Below, one piece after another: positions 1 to 7,843 of a DNA stretch of 64,000 nt. Within the stretch, counting starts at the first letter, position 1. Every line of letters starts with the position of its first letter. The notes beneath the pieces were generated by a model. It did no database searches and was not told the origin of the DNA. It saw nothing but the letters and a program-made list of their open reading frames with translations. The DNA is from Thioclava sp. JE_KL1 (lineage in GTDB: Bacteria > Pseudomonadota > Alphaproteobacteria > Rhodobacterales > Rhodobacteraceae): positions 248,001-312,000 of the forward strand of contig NZ_WBJS01000001.1 in assembly GCF_009296265.1 (NCBI RefSeq), given 5' to 3'. The position numbers and the translations under genes were made by a program.

Positions 1-660
1 CGCATAGGTGCTGCTCTCATCGCCCTGCGCAACTTCGGTGTTCAGGCTGGCTTGATCGGCCTCATCATCGATGATCAGAACCGGTACGTTTTCCATGCCA
101 ACCGCGCGCAGCAAAGCCGTCAGGTTCCCAAGCCGCTGATAGTGCTTAAGGACGGTCACAAGAACTGTCATCTTGTAATCGTCCGGTGTTCCCGGATCAC
201 GCCATGCCTCGAATACATCGCGCATGGTCTGGACTGTCGAATCTTCATGCTCTGGGTTCTGGAAGTGCATCCAGCTCCGTGTCCGATCGGGATCATCAAG
301 ACGCAAGTCGCGGCGCACGCGACCTGTTGATTGCTCAAGCAGCGGATTGGAACTTCCAGCAACGATGATGACCATCTGGAAACCGTTATCCCGCGCGAGG
401 GCTGCGGCGGTCTCAAACGACATGGTCTTTCCGCTCTGCACATAGCCGACGACAAGCCCTGTCTCTTGACCGTTCGCATCGGCTGGCGTTATTCCGCGCC
501 CCAGGATTGAGGCCGCTGCACCAGCAATGTCGTCGCGACTTTCGGCGGGCACGACGTGATCCAGAAAATCCTGTGTTTCGCGACCGACGGCAGGTTGCCA
601 GCGTGCACCGGGCGCGGTTCCGGCGACTGGCTGGACAATCAGCGGTGCATCATCTGTCAT
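1..660 (-). CDS. Z1 domain superfamily-II ATPase (N-terminal 220 residues; runs off left edge)
   Basis: The open frame starts at ATG 660 and stays open to base 1, so only the N-terminal 220 residues are visible. A Walker A loop GYVQSGKT lies at residues 72-79 and a Walker B/DEAD-like motif VLIIDDEADQASLNT at about 194-208. The spacing fits the Z1 family of SF2 helicase-like ATPases. In related loci Z1 proteins are encoded beside a MORC/MutL-type GHKL ATPase and a cytosine methyltransferase, as here, and are thought to be the DNA-translocating or remodelling component of a restriction-modification-like system. The start is supported by AGGTG about five bases upstream and lies 16 bp after the GHKL gene, so the two are probably co-transcribed. 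Base composition is lower in GC than the core genes. A generic SF2 helicase cannot be excluded without the C-terminus. Confidence 0.85.
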   Translation of the reverse strand, partial: MTDDAPLIVQPVAGTAPGARWQPAVGRETQDFLDHVVPAESRDDIAGAAASILGRGITPADANGQETGLVVGYVQSGKTMSFETAAALARDNGFQMVIIVAGSSNPLLEQSTGRVRRDLRLDDPDRTRSWMHFQNPEHEDSTVQTMRDVFEAWRDPGTPDDYKMTVLVTVLKHYQRLGNLTALLRAVGMENVPVLIIDDEADQASLNTEVAQGDESSTYA

Positions 661-676
661 TTTTCACCTATGTTTT

Positions 677-2206
677 TCACGCCTCGGAGAGCGCACTGCG
701 AACAATATCGTTAACATTGCGACGGATCGTTCCGGCATGACGGACACCGGACTCGCGGGCTATGACTTCGGCAAGCGCGAGTGCGGCGGCAACTCGCAAT
801 AGTGCCTCAACATCTTCGCTATCCGTCTGGGCAAAGCGCACCATGAATGGATGGATCATCGAAACACGGATATCCAGGCGACGCGGCCGCTCTATTGAGG
901 CCGCTACGTCGCTAAACACAAGCCACTGGCTTTCGGCAGGGTCTTCGGTCAACTCGATGCTGATATGCCAATCTTTGTCACGAAACCGGATATTGAATTC
1001 TTTACGTGCCAGCGTTCCGGCATGGGGTAATTCTTCATCCGGCGCATCGACCGGCGGCGCGTCCGCAATATCCGGTAAGGCCGATGGCAAATTGTCCTCC
1101 ATCGCCCGCGCTGTGTTGTTCACCGCCTGTGTGGCCGTGTTGGCAAGCTGCGCACGTGCCGGTCGCGCGCGATAACCTTCGGCCTGCTTAAGAAGTGGCA
1201 ACTCTTCACTGTCCAAATGCTCGCGCAAGAGCTCAAGAAACGGCTGCTCGTTCTCATCCCACCGGAACCCGTCCTTTGTATGGCTCACTTCGAAGCCATC
1301 CAGATGCAACTCGCCGAAAAGCCGCTGATAGCGGAAGCTATTCGAACTGCCGAAAATGGCGGCGGGGCGGTAGCCTTCATCACCGCTGCCCTCAATGACG
1401 CGCCCACGCCGAAACAGGGAGAATCCGGCCTTGGCAGTATTCGCCGTTTCACGCAACGCGGCAAAGCCGTGAACGGAAAGCCCGTCACCGAAATCAAAAG
1501 ACACGTCCTTGCGCCACAGCCTGGCGGGCTGGTCCTTCTCCCGAAAGTACGGTGCCGTTAAGACAGGCGGTTCTTGCGGTGTCAGCGCATCACCACCAAA
1601 GCGGAGTTCCAATGTGCCTTCGCGAATGAACACGCGGTAGATGTCGGTCAGATGCTCCTTGAGCTTGCCGACTGTCCGTCCCACCGGGACCTGGAAAATG
1701 TCCTCCAGAATAATTTCTGTATAGTGGTGGTTTACGTCTTCGAGTTCTTCATGGATATCGAGTTCTTCGATTTCATCATTGACGATGTTCTCGATCTCGA
1801 AGCGCACAGTGCGGGCTACGTCCTCACCGAACGCGGATGTGCGAACCGACCATTGAGGCGCGAACCAGCAGGCCGCGCTTTTCATACCCATTCCGAATTC
1901 AGCAAGGCCTGATCGATCAGGTGGAATGGCAGCCGGACGAAAGGCACGCCCAAAATCCTCAAGGGCAATGCCTGCCGCATTATCGCGGATGGAAATGCGA
2001 GCGGGTGCGGCGGTATCGATATCGATATTGACGACAAGCTTGAATTCATCGCCGTGGTGCGCACGAAGCGCCTCTTGATGCCGCGCGTAGCTTTGGACGG
2101 CGTTGTCCACGAATTCGGCAAGCGCAAACCACGGCTTGTAGTTTAGGTGCCGAAGCACTGCGAGCACACTCACTCCGGGCCGAATATCAACCTTGTTAGG
2201 CGCCAC
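677..2206 (-). CDS. MORC/MutL-like GHKL (HATPase_c_3) ATPase of a restriction-modification-type system
   Basis: A 509-residue protein with a GHKL ATP-binding domain at the N-terminus. The N-box EFVDNAVQS is at residues 31-39 (Mg-binding Asn35), the G1 box RDNAAGI at about 74-80, and the glycine-rich lid GLAEFGMGMKS at about 100-110. An S5-like transducer region follows, with VSHTKDGFRWDE at about 310-320, typical of MORC proteins, then a charged C-terminal half. In MORC/MutL-type systems this protein is expected to dimerise on ATP and clamp or loop DNA. The start is GTG, with AAGGAG seven bases upstream. It lies 28 bp after the methyltransferase gene and 16 bp before the Z1 gene, so the three form one operon read right to left. 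It is not a mismatch-repair MutL: it is shorter, has MORC-like features and lacks mutS/mutL context. Confidence 0.88.
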   Translation of the reverse strand: MAPNKVDIRPGVSVLAVLRHLNYKPWFALAEFVDNAVQSYARHQEALRAHHGDEFKLVVNIDIDTAAPARISIRDNAAGIALEDFGRAFRPAAIPPDRSGLAEFGMGMKSAACWFAPQWSVRTSAFGEDVARTVRFEIENIVNDEIEELDIHEELEDVNHHYTEIILEDIFQVPVGRTVGKLKEHLTDIYRVFIREGTLELRFGGDALTPQEPPVLTAPYFREKDQPARLWRKDVSFDFGDGLSVHGFAALRETANTAKAGFSLFRRGRVIEGSGDEGYRPAAIFGSSNSFRYQRLFGELHLDGFEVSHTKDGFRWDENEQPFLELLREHLDSEELPLLKQAEGYRARPARAQLANTATQAVNNTARAMEDNLPSALPDIADAPPVDAPDEELPHAGTLARKEFNIRFRDKDWHISIELTEDPAESQWLVFSDVAASIERPRRLDIRVSMIHPFMVRFAQTDSEDVEALLRVAAALALAEVIARESGVRHAGTIRRNVNDIVRSALSEA

Positions 2207-2234
2207 ACCTACGCTCCTTCAAATTATCCCCGTC

Positions 2235-3593
2235 TCAGGCCACTGAAATGAGGGCGGGTTGCGCATGGTCTTCCCGCTTGGGACGGATGCAATCTCTCGC
2301 CGACACGTTCTGCTCATCAGGAGCAACGGAAAGCAACTGGCGGGCAATCGCGCGCACGACTTCAACATTTACGGCGTTACCGAGCGCTTTGAATGCTGCG
2401 GTTTGCGCTTCCGGCAAATGCTTGAGGTCACCCATGCTTTGCAGTCGGCTGCATTCGCGAGTTGTCATGTAGCGCCGCTCCCATGCGATCACCGGCACCT
2501 GACTTGTCGTCATCGCCACGAGCGACGGCGCTGTGACGGGGCGTTTCACACGGATGCCTGAAGCGCGAAACTGGATGACCAAATCCCAAATCGAGCGCTG
2601 CTCGCCTTTGCAATTCCACTCGAACTTCTGAAAGCTGGGTGCAAATCCGCGGATGCGCGGCAGCCAATCGTCAATCCAACCCTTATGACGCTCATAAAGC
2701 TCACGGTTCTGGCGAATGAAGTCGATTTTCCATTTGGGGAAGCTCTCTTGCGTATCGCGCGCATACGCAGGAAGCGCCGTCGCGATCTCGTCGGCTGCCA
2801 AGCCACGCAGCGGCTGCCCGAAACCGCCTTTATAGGATTTTAGCTTGGAAAAGCCGGTGCCGTAAGGAGAGCGGTCGCGATAGGGATATGTTGCCCCGAA
2901 TTCCATGGCCCATATCGGGAAAGACGGAAGCTGTTCATCTGCCGGAAACCTGTCAAGAAATGCTTGCCAGGCTTCCAGATAATCAATGAACGCCGGAGGC
3001 AGCACACGCGCATCGGTCGGGTTCTTGTCCAGAACCTTTCGTATCGACAGATCGGCGTTGGCGTCAGGCGTGGGCCAAGAGAAGCCTTCCAGACCGCCGC
3101 GCCGACCGACAATGAATGCCCGCTCGCGGATCTGCGGAACGCCGAACTCGTGAGGCGAGAAATGGTTATCATCTACGCTGTAACCCGCCAGCCGTAGCCG
3201 ATGGATAATCGAGCGCCAGGTCTGCCCCTGCCTGTGCCGGACAAGGTTCGGCACATTCTCGATGATGAAATACTGGGGCTTGTGCAGCCGCAGAATGCGA
3301 ACGATGTAATCGATCAAATCACCCCATTGCGGACACTGGAACCCTTGTTGTCCGCCCGCTTTCGAGAAGGGCTGACAGGGAAAACCGGCGCACAGGATGT
3401 CGTGGGCAGGCACAGACGCCAGATCAAGCGTACGAATGTCGCCATGGGGCCTGATACCGAAATTCTTTTCGTAAAGCGCAGCAAGGTCGTCGTCGCGCTC
3501 ACACGCGAAGACGCAATCATGACCGAGTGCTTTGAGGGCGAGGTGAAAACCGCCGAGTCCGGCGAATAAATCAATGAATTTAAGGGCCTGCAT
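2235..3593 (-). CDS. Dcm-type DNA (cytosine-5-)-methyltransferase
   Basis: A 452-residue m5C methyltransferase with the motifs in canonical order. Motif I is [15 protein letters not shown] (residues 6-20, SAM binding), motif [13 protein letters not shown] carries catalytic Cys73, motif VI ENV is at 112-114, motif [14 protein letters not shown] starts near 154, and motif [11 protein letters not shown] is near 410. The long segment between VIII and X (roughly 165-400) is the target-recognition region, so the recognition sequence cannot be read. The ATG lies one base after the stop of the upstream ribbon-helix-helix gene, implying translational coupling. The protein probably marks self DNA for the GHKL/Z1 effector proteins encoded downstream. 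No Vsr nuclease or conventional restriction endonuclease is visible next to it. The roughly 30-residue tail after motif X is not conserved family sequence. Confidence 0.95.
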   Translation of the reverse strand: MQALKFIDLFAGLGGFHLALKALGHDCVFACERDDDLAALYEKNFGIRPHGDIRTLDLASVPAHDILCAGFPCQPFSKAGGQQGFQCPQWGDLIDYIVRILRLHKPQYFIIENVPNLVRHRQGQTWRSIIHRLRLAGYSVDDNHFSPHEFGVPQIRERAFIVGRRGGLEGFSWPTPDANADLSIRKVLDKNPTDARVLPPAFIDYLEAWQAFLDRFPADEQLPSFPIWAMEFGATYPYRDRSPYGTGFSKLKSYKGGFGQPLRGLAADEIATALPAYARDTQESFPKWKIDFIRQNRELYERHKGWIDDWLPRIRGFAPSFQKFEWNCKGEQRSIWDLVIQFRASGIRVKRPVTAPSLVAMTTSQVPVIAWERRYMTTRECSRLQSMGDLKHLPEAQTAAFKALGNAVNVEVVRAIARQLLSVAPDEQNVSARDCIRPKREDHAQPALISVA

Positions 3594-3594
3594 G

Positions 3595-3783
3595 TTACTC
3601 GATGTCCAGCTTTAGCTGCTGACCTCTGTTCTCTTCAAGAAAGCGAAGAAGGGCGTATCTGACGGTATACTGTAGGGTGAGTGGCGGGCGCTGTGAAGCC
3701 GCGATGTCTTTCAACTCTTGATAGGCAGACGCCTCCAGCGAGATCGTAAAACGGCGCATCTCTGTCTTGCCGGTGCCGGACAT
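3595..3783 (-). CDS. Ribbon-helix-helix (CopG/Arc-like) regulator of the Dcm-GHKL-Z1 operon
   Basis: A small protein of 62 residues. The segment [20 protein letters not shown] followed by a second helix [11 protein letters not shown] has the strand-helix-helix pattern of CopG/Arc/MetJ repressors, which dimerise and insert a beta ribbon into the major groove. I chose the ATG at 3783 because AGGAG lies six bases upstream. A longer frame back to 3831 would read through the operator. Its stop is separated by one base from the methyltransferase ATG, so it is the first gene of the operon. Three GCACCA repeats immediately upstream make autoregulation likely. Regulation of restriction-type systems by a small repressor is common, but I do not recognise this exact family. 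An antitoxin role is unlikely because no toxin gene is adjacent. Confidence 0.75.
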   Translation of the reverse strand: MSGTGKTEMRRFTISLEASAYQELKDIAASQRPPLTLQYTVRYALLRFLEENRGQQLKLDIE

Positions 3784-3792
3784 GGCCGCTCC

Positions 3793-3840
3793 TGGTGTAA
3801 TTTGGCACCAACCTACACGGGGTTGCACCAAAATGCACCA
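3793..3840. promoter_or_regulatory. Helically phased GCACCA repeats: putative operator of the RHH regulator
   Basis: GCACCA occurs at 3805-3810, 3825-3830 and 3835-3840, that is at 20-bp and 10-bp steps, all on one face of the helix. An inverted TGGTG...CACCA pair also spans 3793-3810. The array begins about 10 bp upstream of the repressor start codon and covers the expected promoter. Ribbon-helix-helix dimers characteristically bind tandem short repeats cooperatively, so this is the likely autoregulatory operator. No confident -35/-10 pair could be chosen. Confidence 0.6.
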
Positions 3841-4527
3841 AAAAATCGCCAGAACAGTGGCTGGAGTTGCAGCCGTGATCGACGTTCGCTCCCCACTGCA
3901 TCAGGCGAGGAAATCGCTAAGGTCGCCATCCCGCGGTCCGCGGATACACGGCTCGCGAACCGCTGGAGGGCCAAGGCCCGCTTCGTCCCGCAGACCTTTG
4001 TCGCACGACGTCCAAGCGAATTGCCGGTCTGGGCTGAATTGCGGCCACTGCGTGCTGTGGAACGAACAGCAAATTCGTCTGTGAACTGCAGGTTCGACCG
4101 AGCTTAGATGTCGCGCTGGCTGCGAGGGACCGCAAAGCGGGCTGCGACCGCAGCATCTGGGCACGAGGTTTAGTGGCAGCTATGGACTGAGAGCACCAGG
4201 AGGCTGAGTCCTCAGTTGTGCGGCGGCGCGGAGCTTTCCAGCTACAATTCCACTTTGACTGCCAGAGCAATTTGGCACGAATATTGGTTTTTGGTGGGAG
4301 GCTGAAAATATGGCGGAATTGATGACGCTGGTGCCACTCGGTTGCGACATCGGGAATATGAATCGACTTCATTGTAGCTTGCCAAATCGCTAAGTAAGTT
4401 CCAGCCTCATTTTCAGTCTGAGATTCTTCTATTTCCTTATGAATTCATCAGCCAAATAGCAGTCAAATTAGGCCCCCTTTCCCCGCGCGAACCGCGTGCT
4501 AGCTGGCCTCTCAAACAGGAGGCTTTC
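3841..4527. other. Gene-free spacer between the accessory island and core genes
   Basis: About 690 bp with no convincing gene. Open frames exist on both strands but have erratic composition, no recognisable domain and no ribosome binding site. The minus-strand translation around 3920-4250 resembles degenerate, Arg/Ser/Pro-rich products often predicted in Rhodobacteraceae intergenic repeats, so part of it may be a decayed dispersed element. The right part (4370-4500) is AT-richer and should hold the promoter of the oxidoreductase gene, whose AGGAGG precedes the ATG at 4528. No tRNA, integrase or clear direct-repeat attachment site was found. Confidence 0.5.
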
Positions 4528-5559
4528 ATGGCACAGACGCAAGACACCAACCGCAAGATCATCCTCGCCGAGCGCCCGAAAGGCGCGCCGAACGAGAACA
4601 CGCTGAAGCTGGAAACCGAGGCCGTGCCGCAATCCGGCAAGGGCGAGATGCTGCTGCGTACCGTCTGGCTGTCGCTCGACCCCTATATGCGCGGGCGGAT
4701 GTCGGATGCGAAATCCTACGCGACCTCGGTCGAGATCGGCGGCGTGATGACCGGTCAGGTCGTGGCCGAGGTCATGGAAAGCGATGTCGCGGGCTTCTCG
4801 AAGGGCGACTTTGTGCTTTCGCCCTCGGGCTGGCAGGACTTCTTCGTCTCTGATGGGACGCAAGTGCTCAATCTCGGGCCGGAGCCGGAGAACCCGAGCT
4901 GGGCTTTGGGCATCCTCGGGATGCCGGGCTACACGGCCTATGCGGGCCTGCTGAAGATCGGCGAGCCGAAACCGGGCGAGACGGTTGTGGTTGCCGCCGC
5001 CTCCGGTCCCGTCGGTGCAACGGTCGGCCAGATTGCCAAAATCAAGGGCTGCCGGGTCGTCGGCGTCGCGGGCGGGGCCGAGAAATGCGCCCATGTCACC
5101 GACACGCTGGGGTTTGACGCCTGCATCGACCACCGCGCCGAGGATTTCGCCGAGCAACTGGCCGCGGCCTGCCCGGACGGGATCGACGTCTATTTCGAGA
5201 ATGTCGGCGGCAAGGTGCTCTACGGCGTACTGCCGCTTCTCAACCCCTTCGCGCGGATGCCGGTCTGCGGCATGGTCGCGTGGTATAACCTGCAAGGCCT
5301 GCCCGAGGGGCCCGATCACGGCCCGCAGATCCTCTCGACGATCCTGCGCATGAAGGTGAAGGTGCAGGGCTTCATCATCTTCGACAGCTTCCCGATCGAG
5401 CTTTATCAGGAATTTTCCGAGGCGATGACCGGCTGGCTGAAAGAGGGCAAGGTTCAGTACAAGGAGCAGGTGGTGGAGGGCCTCGAGGCCGCGCCGCAGG
5501 GGCTCTACGACCTGCTGGAGGGCCGCAATTTCGGCAAGATGGTCGTGAAAGTCGGCTAA
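4528..5559 (+). CDS. NADP-dependent oxidoreductase, MDR/CurA-PTGR family
   Basis: A 343-residue zinc-independent medium-chain dehydrogenase/reductase. The N-terminal GroES-like substrate domain contains the family motif LSLDPYMRGRMSD. A Rossmann domain follows with the nucleotide-binding loop AASGPVGATVGQIAKI near residues 155-170, then YFENVGG near 225. These are hallmarks of the leukotriene B4 12-hydroxydehydrogenase / 2-alkenal reductase / curcumin reductase CurA group, which reduces alpha,beta-unsaturated carbonyls with NADPH in the cytoplasm. AGGAGG stands seven bases before the ATG. It is a monocistronic-looking gene at the right border of the accessory island, and composition returns to core-like high GC here. 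The natural substrate cannot be deduced, and enal/enone detoxification is the usual assumption. Confidence 0.9.
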   Translation: MAQTQDTNRKIILAERPKGAPNENTLKLETEAVPQSGKGEMLLRTVWLSLDPYMRGRMSDAKSYATSVEIGGVMTGQVVAEVMESDVAGFSKGDFVLSPSGWQDFFVSDGTQVLNLGPEPENPSWALGILGMPGYTAYAGLLKIGEPKPGETVVVAAASGPVGATVGQIAKIKGCRVVGVAGGAEKCAHVTDTLGFDACIDHRAEDFAEQLAAACPDGIDVYFENVGGKVLYGVLPLLNPFARMPVCGMVAWYNLQGLPEGPDHGPQILSTILRMKVKVQGFIIFDSFPIELYQEFSEAMTGWLKEGKVQYKEQVVEGLEAAPQGLYDLLEGRNFGKMVVKVG

Positions 5560-5631
5560 AAGCGAGGCACGCGCGCAGGGCTTTCGCATCCGTGACTTGC
5601 CCTGCGCCGCGCATCGCTTATCTCTATCTCT

Positions 5632-6075
5632 ATGTTTGGACGCCTTTTCGATATGCTCAACGATCCCGCCCCCGATCCGATGGAGGGGGAAGATCGCGAA
5701 TTGGCGCTTGGCGCACTTCTGGTGCGGCTCGCGCGGTCGGATGAAAACTATACCGAAGAGGAGAAAATCCGGATCGACCGGGTTCTCGCTCAGCGCAACG
5801 GGCTCTCGGGCTTCGAAGCGACCGAGATGCGCAAGCGCGCCGAAGAGGTCGAGGCGGGCGCGCCCGACACGGTCCGCTTCACCCGCGCGCTTAAGGACAA
5901 GGTCGCCTATGAGGACCGCACCGGCGTGATCGAGGCGCTGTGGGACGTGGCGCTGGCCGATGGCGTGCGCGATGCTCATGAGGATGCGTTGATCCGCCTC
6001 GCGGCGAAGCTTCTGGGCGTTAACGACGTCGATTCGGCGGTGGCGCGGCAACGCGTCGAAGCCCGCCGCACCTGA
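5632..6075 (+). CDS. TerB-family protein (tellurite-resistance TerB-like fold)
   Basis: A 147-residue acidic, all-helical protein. The pattern ALGALLVRLARSDENYTEEE (about 26-45), repeated as ALWDVALADGVRDAHED (about 102-118), is the twofold TerB signature with an acidic, possibly metal-binding loop in each half. Alphaproteobacterial single-domain TerB proteins are common and mostly uncharacterised, with a suggested role in stress or metal sensing. No strong Shine-Dalgarno precedes the ATG. The gene lies 72 bp after the oxidoreductase and is closed by a terminator at 6093. The other ter/tel-type genes of this window (XpaC, TelA) lie 10 kb away, so direct cooperation is only a possibility. Confidence 0.85.
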   Translation: MFGRLFDMLNDPAPDPMEGEDRELALGALLVRLARSDENYTEEEKIRIDRVLAQRNGLSGFEATEMRKRAEEVEAGAPDTVRFTRALKDKVAYEDRTGVIEALWDVALADGVRDAHEDALIRLAAKLLGVNDVDSAVARQRVEARRT

Positions 6076-6092
6076 ATTCGACGGTCAAGGCA

Positions 6093-6126
6093 GCGCGGGG
6101 CGCGACCGCTCCGCGCCTGTTTTTTC
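6093..6126 (+). terminator. Rho-independent terminator after the terB-like gene
   Basis: An 8-bp GC stem (6093-6100 with 6109-6116, one G-T pair) with an 8-nt loop is followed after three bases by a run of T (6120-6126). It closes the oxidoreductase/terB unit. Confidence 0.8.
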
Positions 6127-6238
6127 CTCAGATGCTCGTGATTTCGGCCCCTTCCCCATCGTCAACCGGGCAGACGCAGTTGCATTCACCGGTCAAATCG
6201 CGCCAGATTGCGCGGATGGACAAAGAGAAGCTGCCTGC

Positions 6239-7033
6239 GTGACCCGAAACGAGCCTGCGCCCAAAGACGCGCCCGTCATCGAAATCCGTGACCTTTACAA
6301 GAGCTACGGCTCGCTCGAGGTGCTCAAGGGCGTCTCGATCACCGCGCCGCGCGGCCATGTGGTGTCGTTGATCGGCTCCTCCGGCTCGGGCAAATCGACG
6401 CTCTTGCGATGCTGCAACCTGCTTGAAGACAGCCAGAAGGGCGATGTGATCTTCGAGGGCGAGTCTGTGCATTGGCGTGGCGAGGGGCTCAATCGTCGCC
6501 CTGCCGACCGCGCGCAGGTCACCCGGTTCCGCACCAACCTGTCGATGGTGTTCCAGCAGTTCAATCTCTGGGCGCACATGACGATCCTGCAGAACGTGAT
6601 GGAAGCGCCGGTGACGGTGCTGGGCCGCGACAAGGCAGAGGTCGAACCGCTGGCGCGCCAGTTGCTCGACAAGGTCGGCATCGGCGACAAATGCGACGCC
6701 TGGCCCGCGCAGCTCTCGGGCGGCCAGCAGCAGCGCGCGGCGATCGCGCGGGCGCTGTGCATGGAGCCCAAGGCGCTTCTCTTCGACGAGCCCACCTCGG
6801 CGCTCGACCCGGAATTGCAGCAAGAGGTGGTGAAGGTCATCAAGGACCTCGCCGCCGAACACCGCACCATGATCCTCGTCACCCACGATATGCGGCTGGC
6901 GCGTGACGTCTCCGACCACGTCGTCTTCCTGCATCAGGGCAAGATCGAGGAAGAGGGCCCGCCAGAGGCTCTGTTCGGCGCGCCGAAATCGACGCGCCTG
7001 CAACAATTCCTGTCGGCCACCGCGCCGGCGTGA
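6239..7033 (+). CDS. Amino-acid ABC transporter ATP-binding protein (HisP/GlnQ type)
   Basis: A 264-residue ABC ATPase of the polar amino acid uptake family. Walker A GSSGSGKST is near residue 48, the Q-loop FQQFNLWAHMT near 104, the signature LSGGQQQRAAIARAL near 160, Walker B LLFDEPTSALDP near 180, and the switch histidine lies in LVTHDM. It powers import through the two membrane subunits encoded downstream. The start is GTG at 6239. A tiny frame, ATG 6216 to TGA 6242, overlaps it by three bases and may simply be chance or may help re-initiation. It is the first gene of the ATPase / binding protein / permease / permease / glutamine-synthetase-like operon. Confidence 0.93.
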   Translation: MTRNEPAPKDAPVIEIRDLYKSYGSLEVLKGVSITAPRGHVVSLIGSSGSGKSTLLRCCNLLEDSQKGDVIFEGESVHWRGEGLNRRPADRAQVTRFRTNLSMVFQQFNLWAHMTILQNVMEAPVTVLGRDKAEVEPLARQLLDKVGIGDKCDAWPAQLSGGQQQRAAIARALCMEPKALLFDEPTSALDPELQQEVVKVIKDLAAEHRTMILVTHDMRLARDVSDHVVFLHQGKIEEEGPPEALFGAPKSTRLQQFLSATAPA

Positions 7034-7065
7034 ATCAACCCAAGAATTAACAACGGGGAACCAAG

Positions 7066-7788
7066 ATGAAAAAACTGATCCTGACCGCTGCCATCCTCGG
7101 CCTTTCGGCCGGCGTCGCCGCGGCACAGACCGTCCGCATGGGCACCGAGGGCGCCTACCCTCCCTACAACTTCATCGACGATAACGGTGAAGTCGCAGGC
7201 TTCGAGCGCGAACTCGGCGACAAGCTGTGCGAGATGGAGAGCCTCGACTGCACCTGGGTCACCAATGACTGGGATTCGATCATCCCGAACCTGCTCTCGG
7301 GCAACTACGACACGATCATGGCTGGCATGTCGATCACCGCTGAGCGTGAGAAGACCATCGACTTCACCCAGGCCTATTACCCGCCGGCGGCTTCGTCCTA
7401 CATGTCGATGGACCCGGGCGCGGACCTCAAGGGCGGCGTGATCGCGGCGCAGACCGGCACCATTCAGGCGGCCCACGTCGCCGAAACCGGTGCGACGCTG
7501 GCGGAATACGCGACCCTCGACGACACGATCGCGGCCGTGAAGAACGGCGAAGCCGACGCGGTCTTCGCCGACAAGGACGCGCTCAAGCCCTTCGCGGGCC
7601 AGGACAACCTGGAATTCGTGGGCGATCCCGTGCAGCTCGGCAAAGGCATCGGCATCGGTCTGCGCAAGTCCGACACCGAGCTGAAGGACAAGTTCAACGA
7701 CGGCATTTCGAAGCTGAAAGCCGATGGCACGCTCAACGAAATGCTCAAGAAGTATTTCGGCGACAACGTCATGACCTTCAAGAACTGA
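7066..7788 (+). CDS. Periplasmic amino-acid-binding protein (SBP family 3) of the ABC importer
   Basis: A 240-residue substrate-binding protein. A typical signal peptide (MKK, hydrophobic core, cut after about residue 20 in VAAAQ) precedes a mature PBP2 fold beginning MGTEGAYPPYNFID. The AGFERELGDKLC and FTQAYY segments are characteristic of the lysine/arginine/ornithine/histidine/glutamine-binding group. It captures the substrate in the periplasm and delivers it to the two permeases. It follows the ATPase gene by 32 bp, with GGGGAACC as a ribosome binding site. The ligand cannot be fixed from sequence. The glutamine-synthetase-like gene at the end of the operon suggests an amine, polyamine or amino acid that is later gamma-glutamylated. 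Confidence 0.92.
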   Translation: MKKLILTAAILGLSAGVAAAQTVRMGTEGAYPPYNFIDDNGEVAGFERELGDKLCEMESLDCTWVTNDWDSIIPNLLSGNYDTIMAGMSITAEREKTIDFTQAYYPPAASSYMSMDPGADLKGGVIAAQTGTIQAAHVAETGATLAEYATLDDTIAAVKNGEADAVFADKDALKPFAGQDNLEFVGDPVQLGKGIGIGLRKSDTELKDKFNDGISKLKADGTLNEMLKKYFGDNVMTFKN

Positions 7789-7800
7789 TCCAGGAAACGA

Positions 7801-7828
7801 GGCCGGGGCGGCATGAGCCGCTCCGGTC
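7801..7828 (+). promoter_or_regulatory. Intercistronic hairpin between binding-protein and permease genes
   Basis: The arms 7801-7812 and 7817-7828 pair over 12 positions (two G-T) around an ATGA loop, just after the binding-protein stop codon. No T run follows, so it is better read as an mRNA 3'-end stabiliser or partial attenuator that keeps binding protein more abundant than permease, a common arrangement in ABC importer operons. Confidence 0.65.
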
Positions 7829-7843
7829 CCGACCGAAAGTCCG

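Noticed and set aside
3917-4372. Minus-strand open frame of about 150 codons in the island border
   Set aside because: Arg/Ser-rich composition without domain or ribosome binding site, and overlapping frames of similar length on the other strand. More likely degenerate repeat DNA.
1-4527. Prophage or transposon carrying the defence operon
   Set aside because: No integrase, transposase, terminal inverted repeat or tRNA attachment site is visible at the right border. The left border is outside the window, so it remains open there.
4468-6051. Long minus-strand frame opposite the oxidoreductase and terB genes
   Set aside because: Opposite-strand shadow frame with Arg/His/Leu-rich composition; both sense genes have clear domains.
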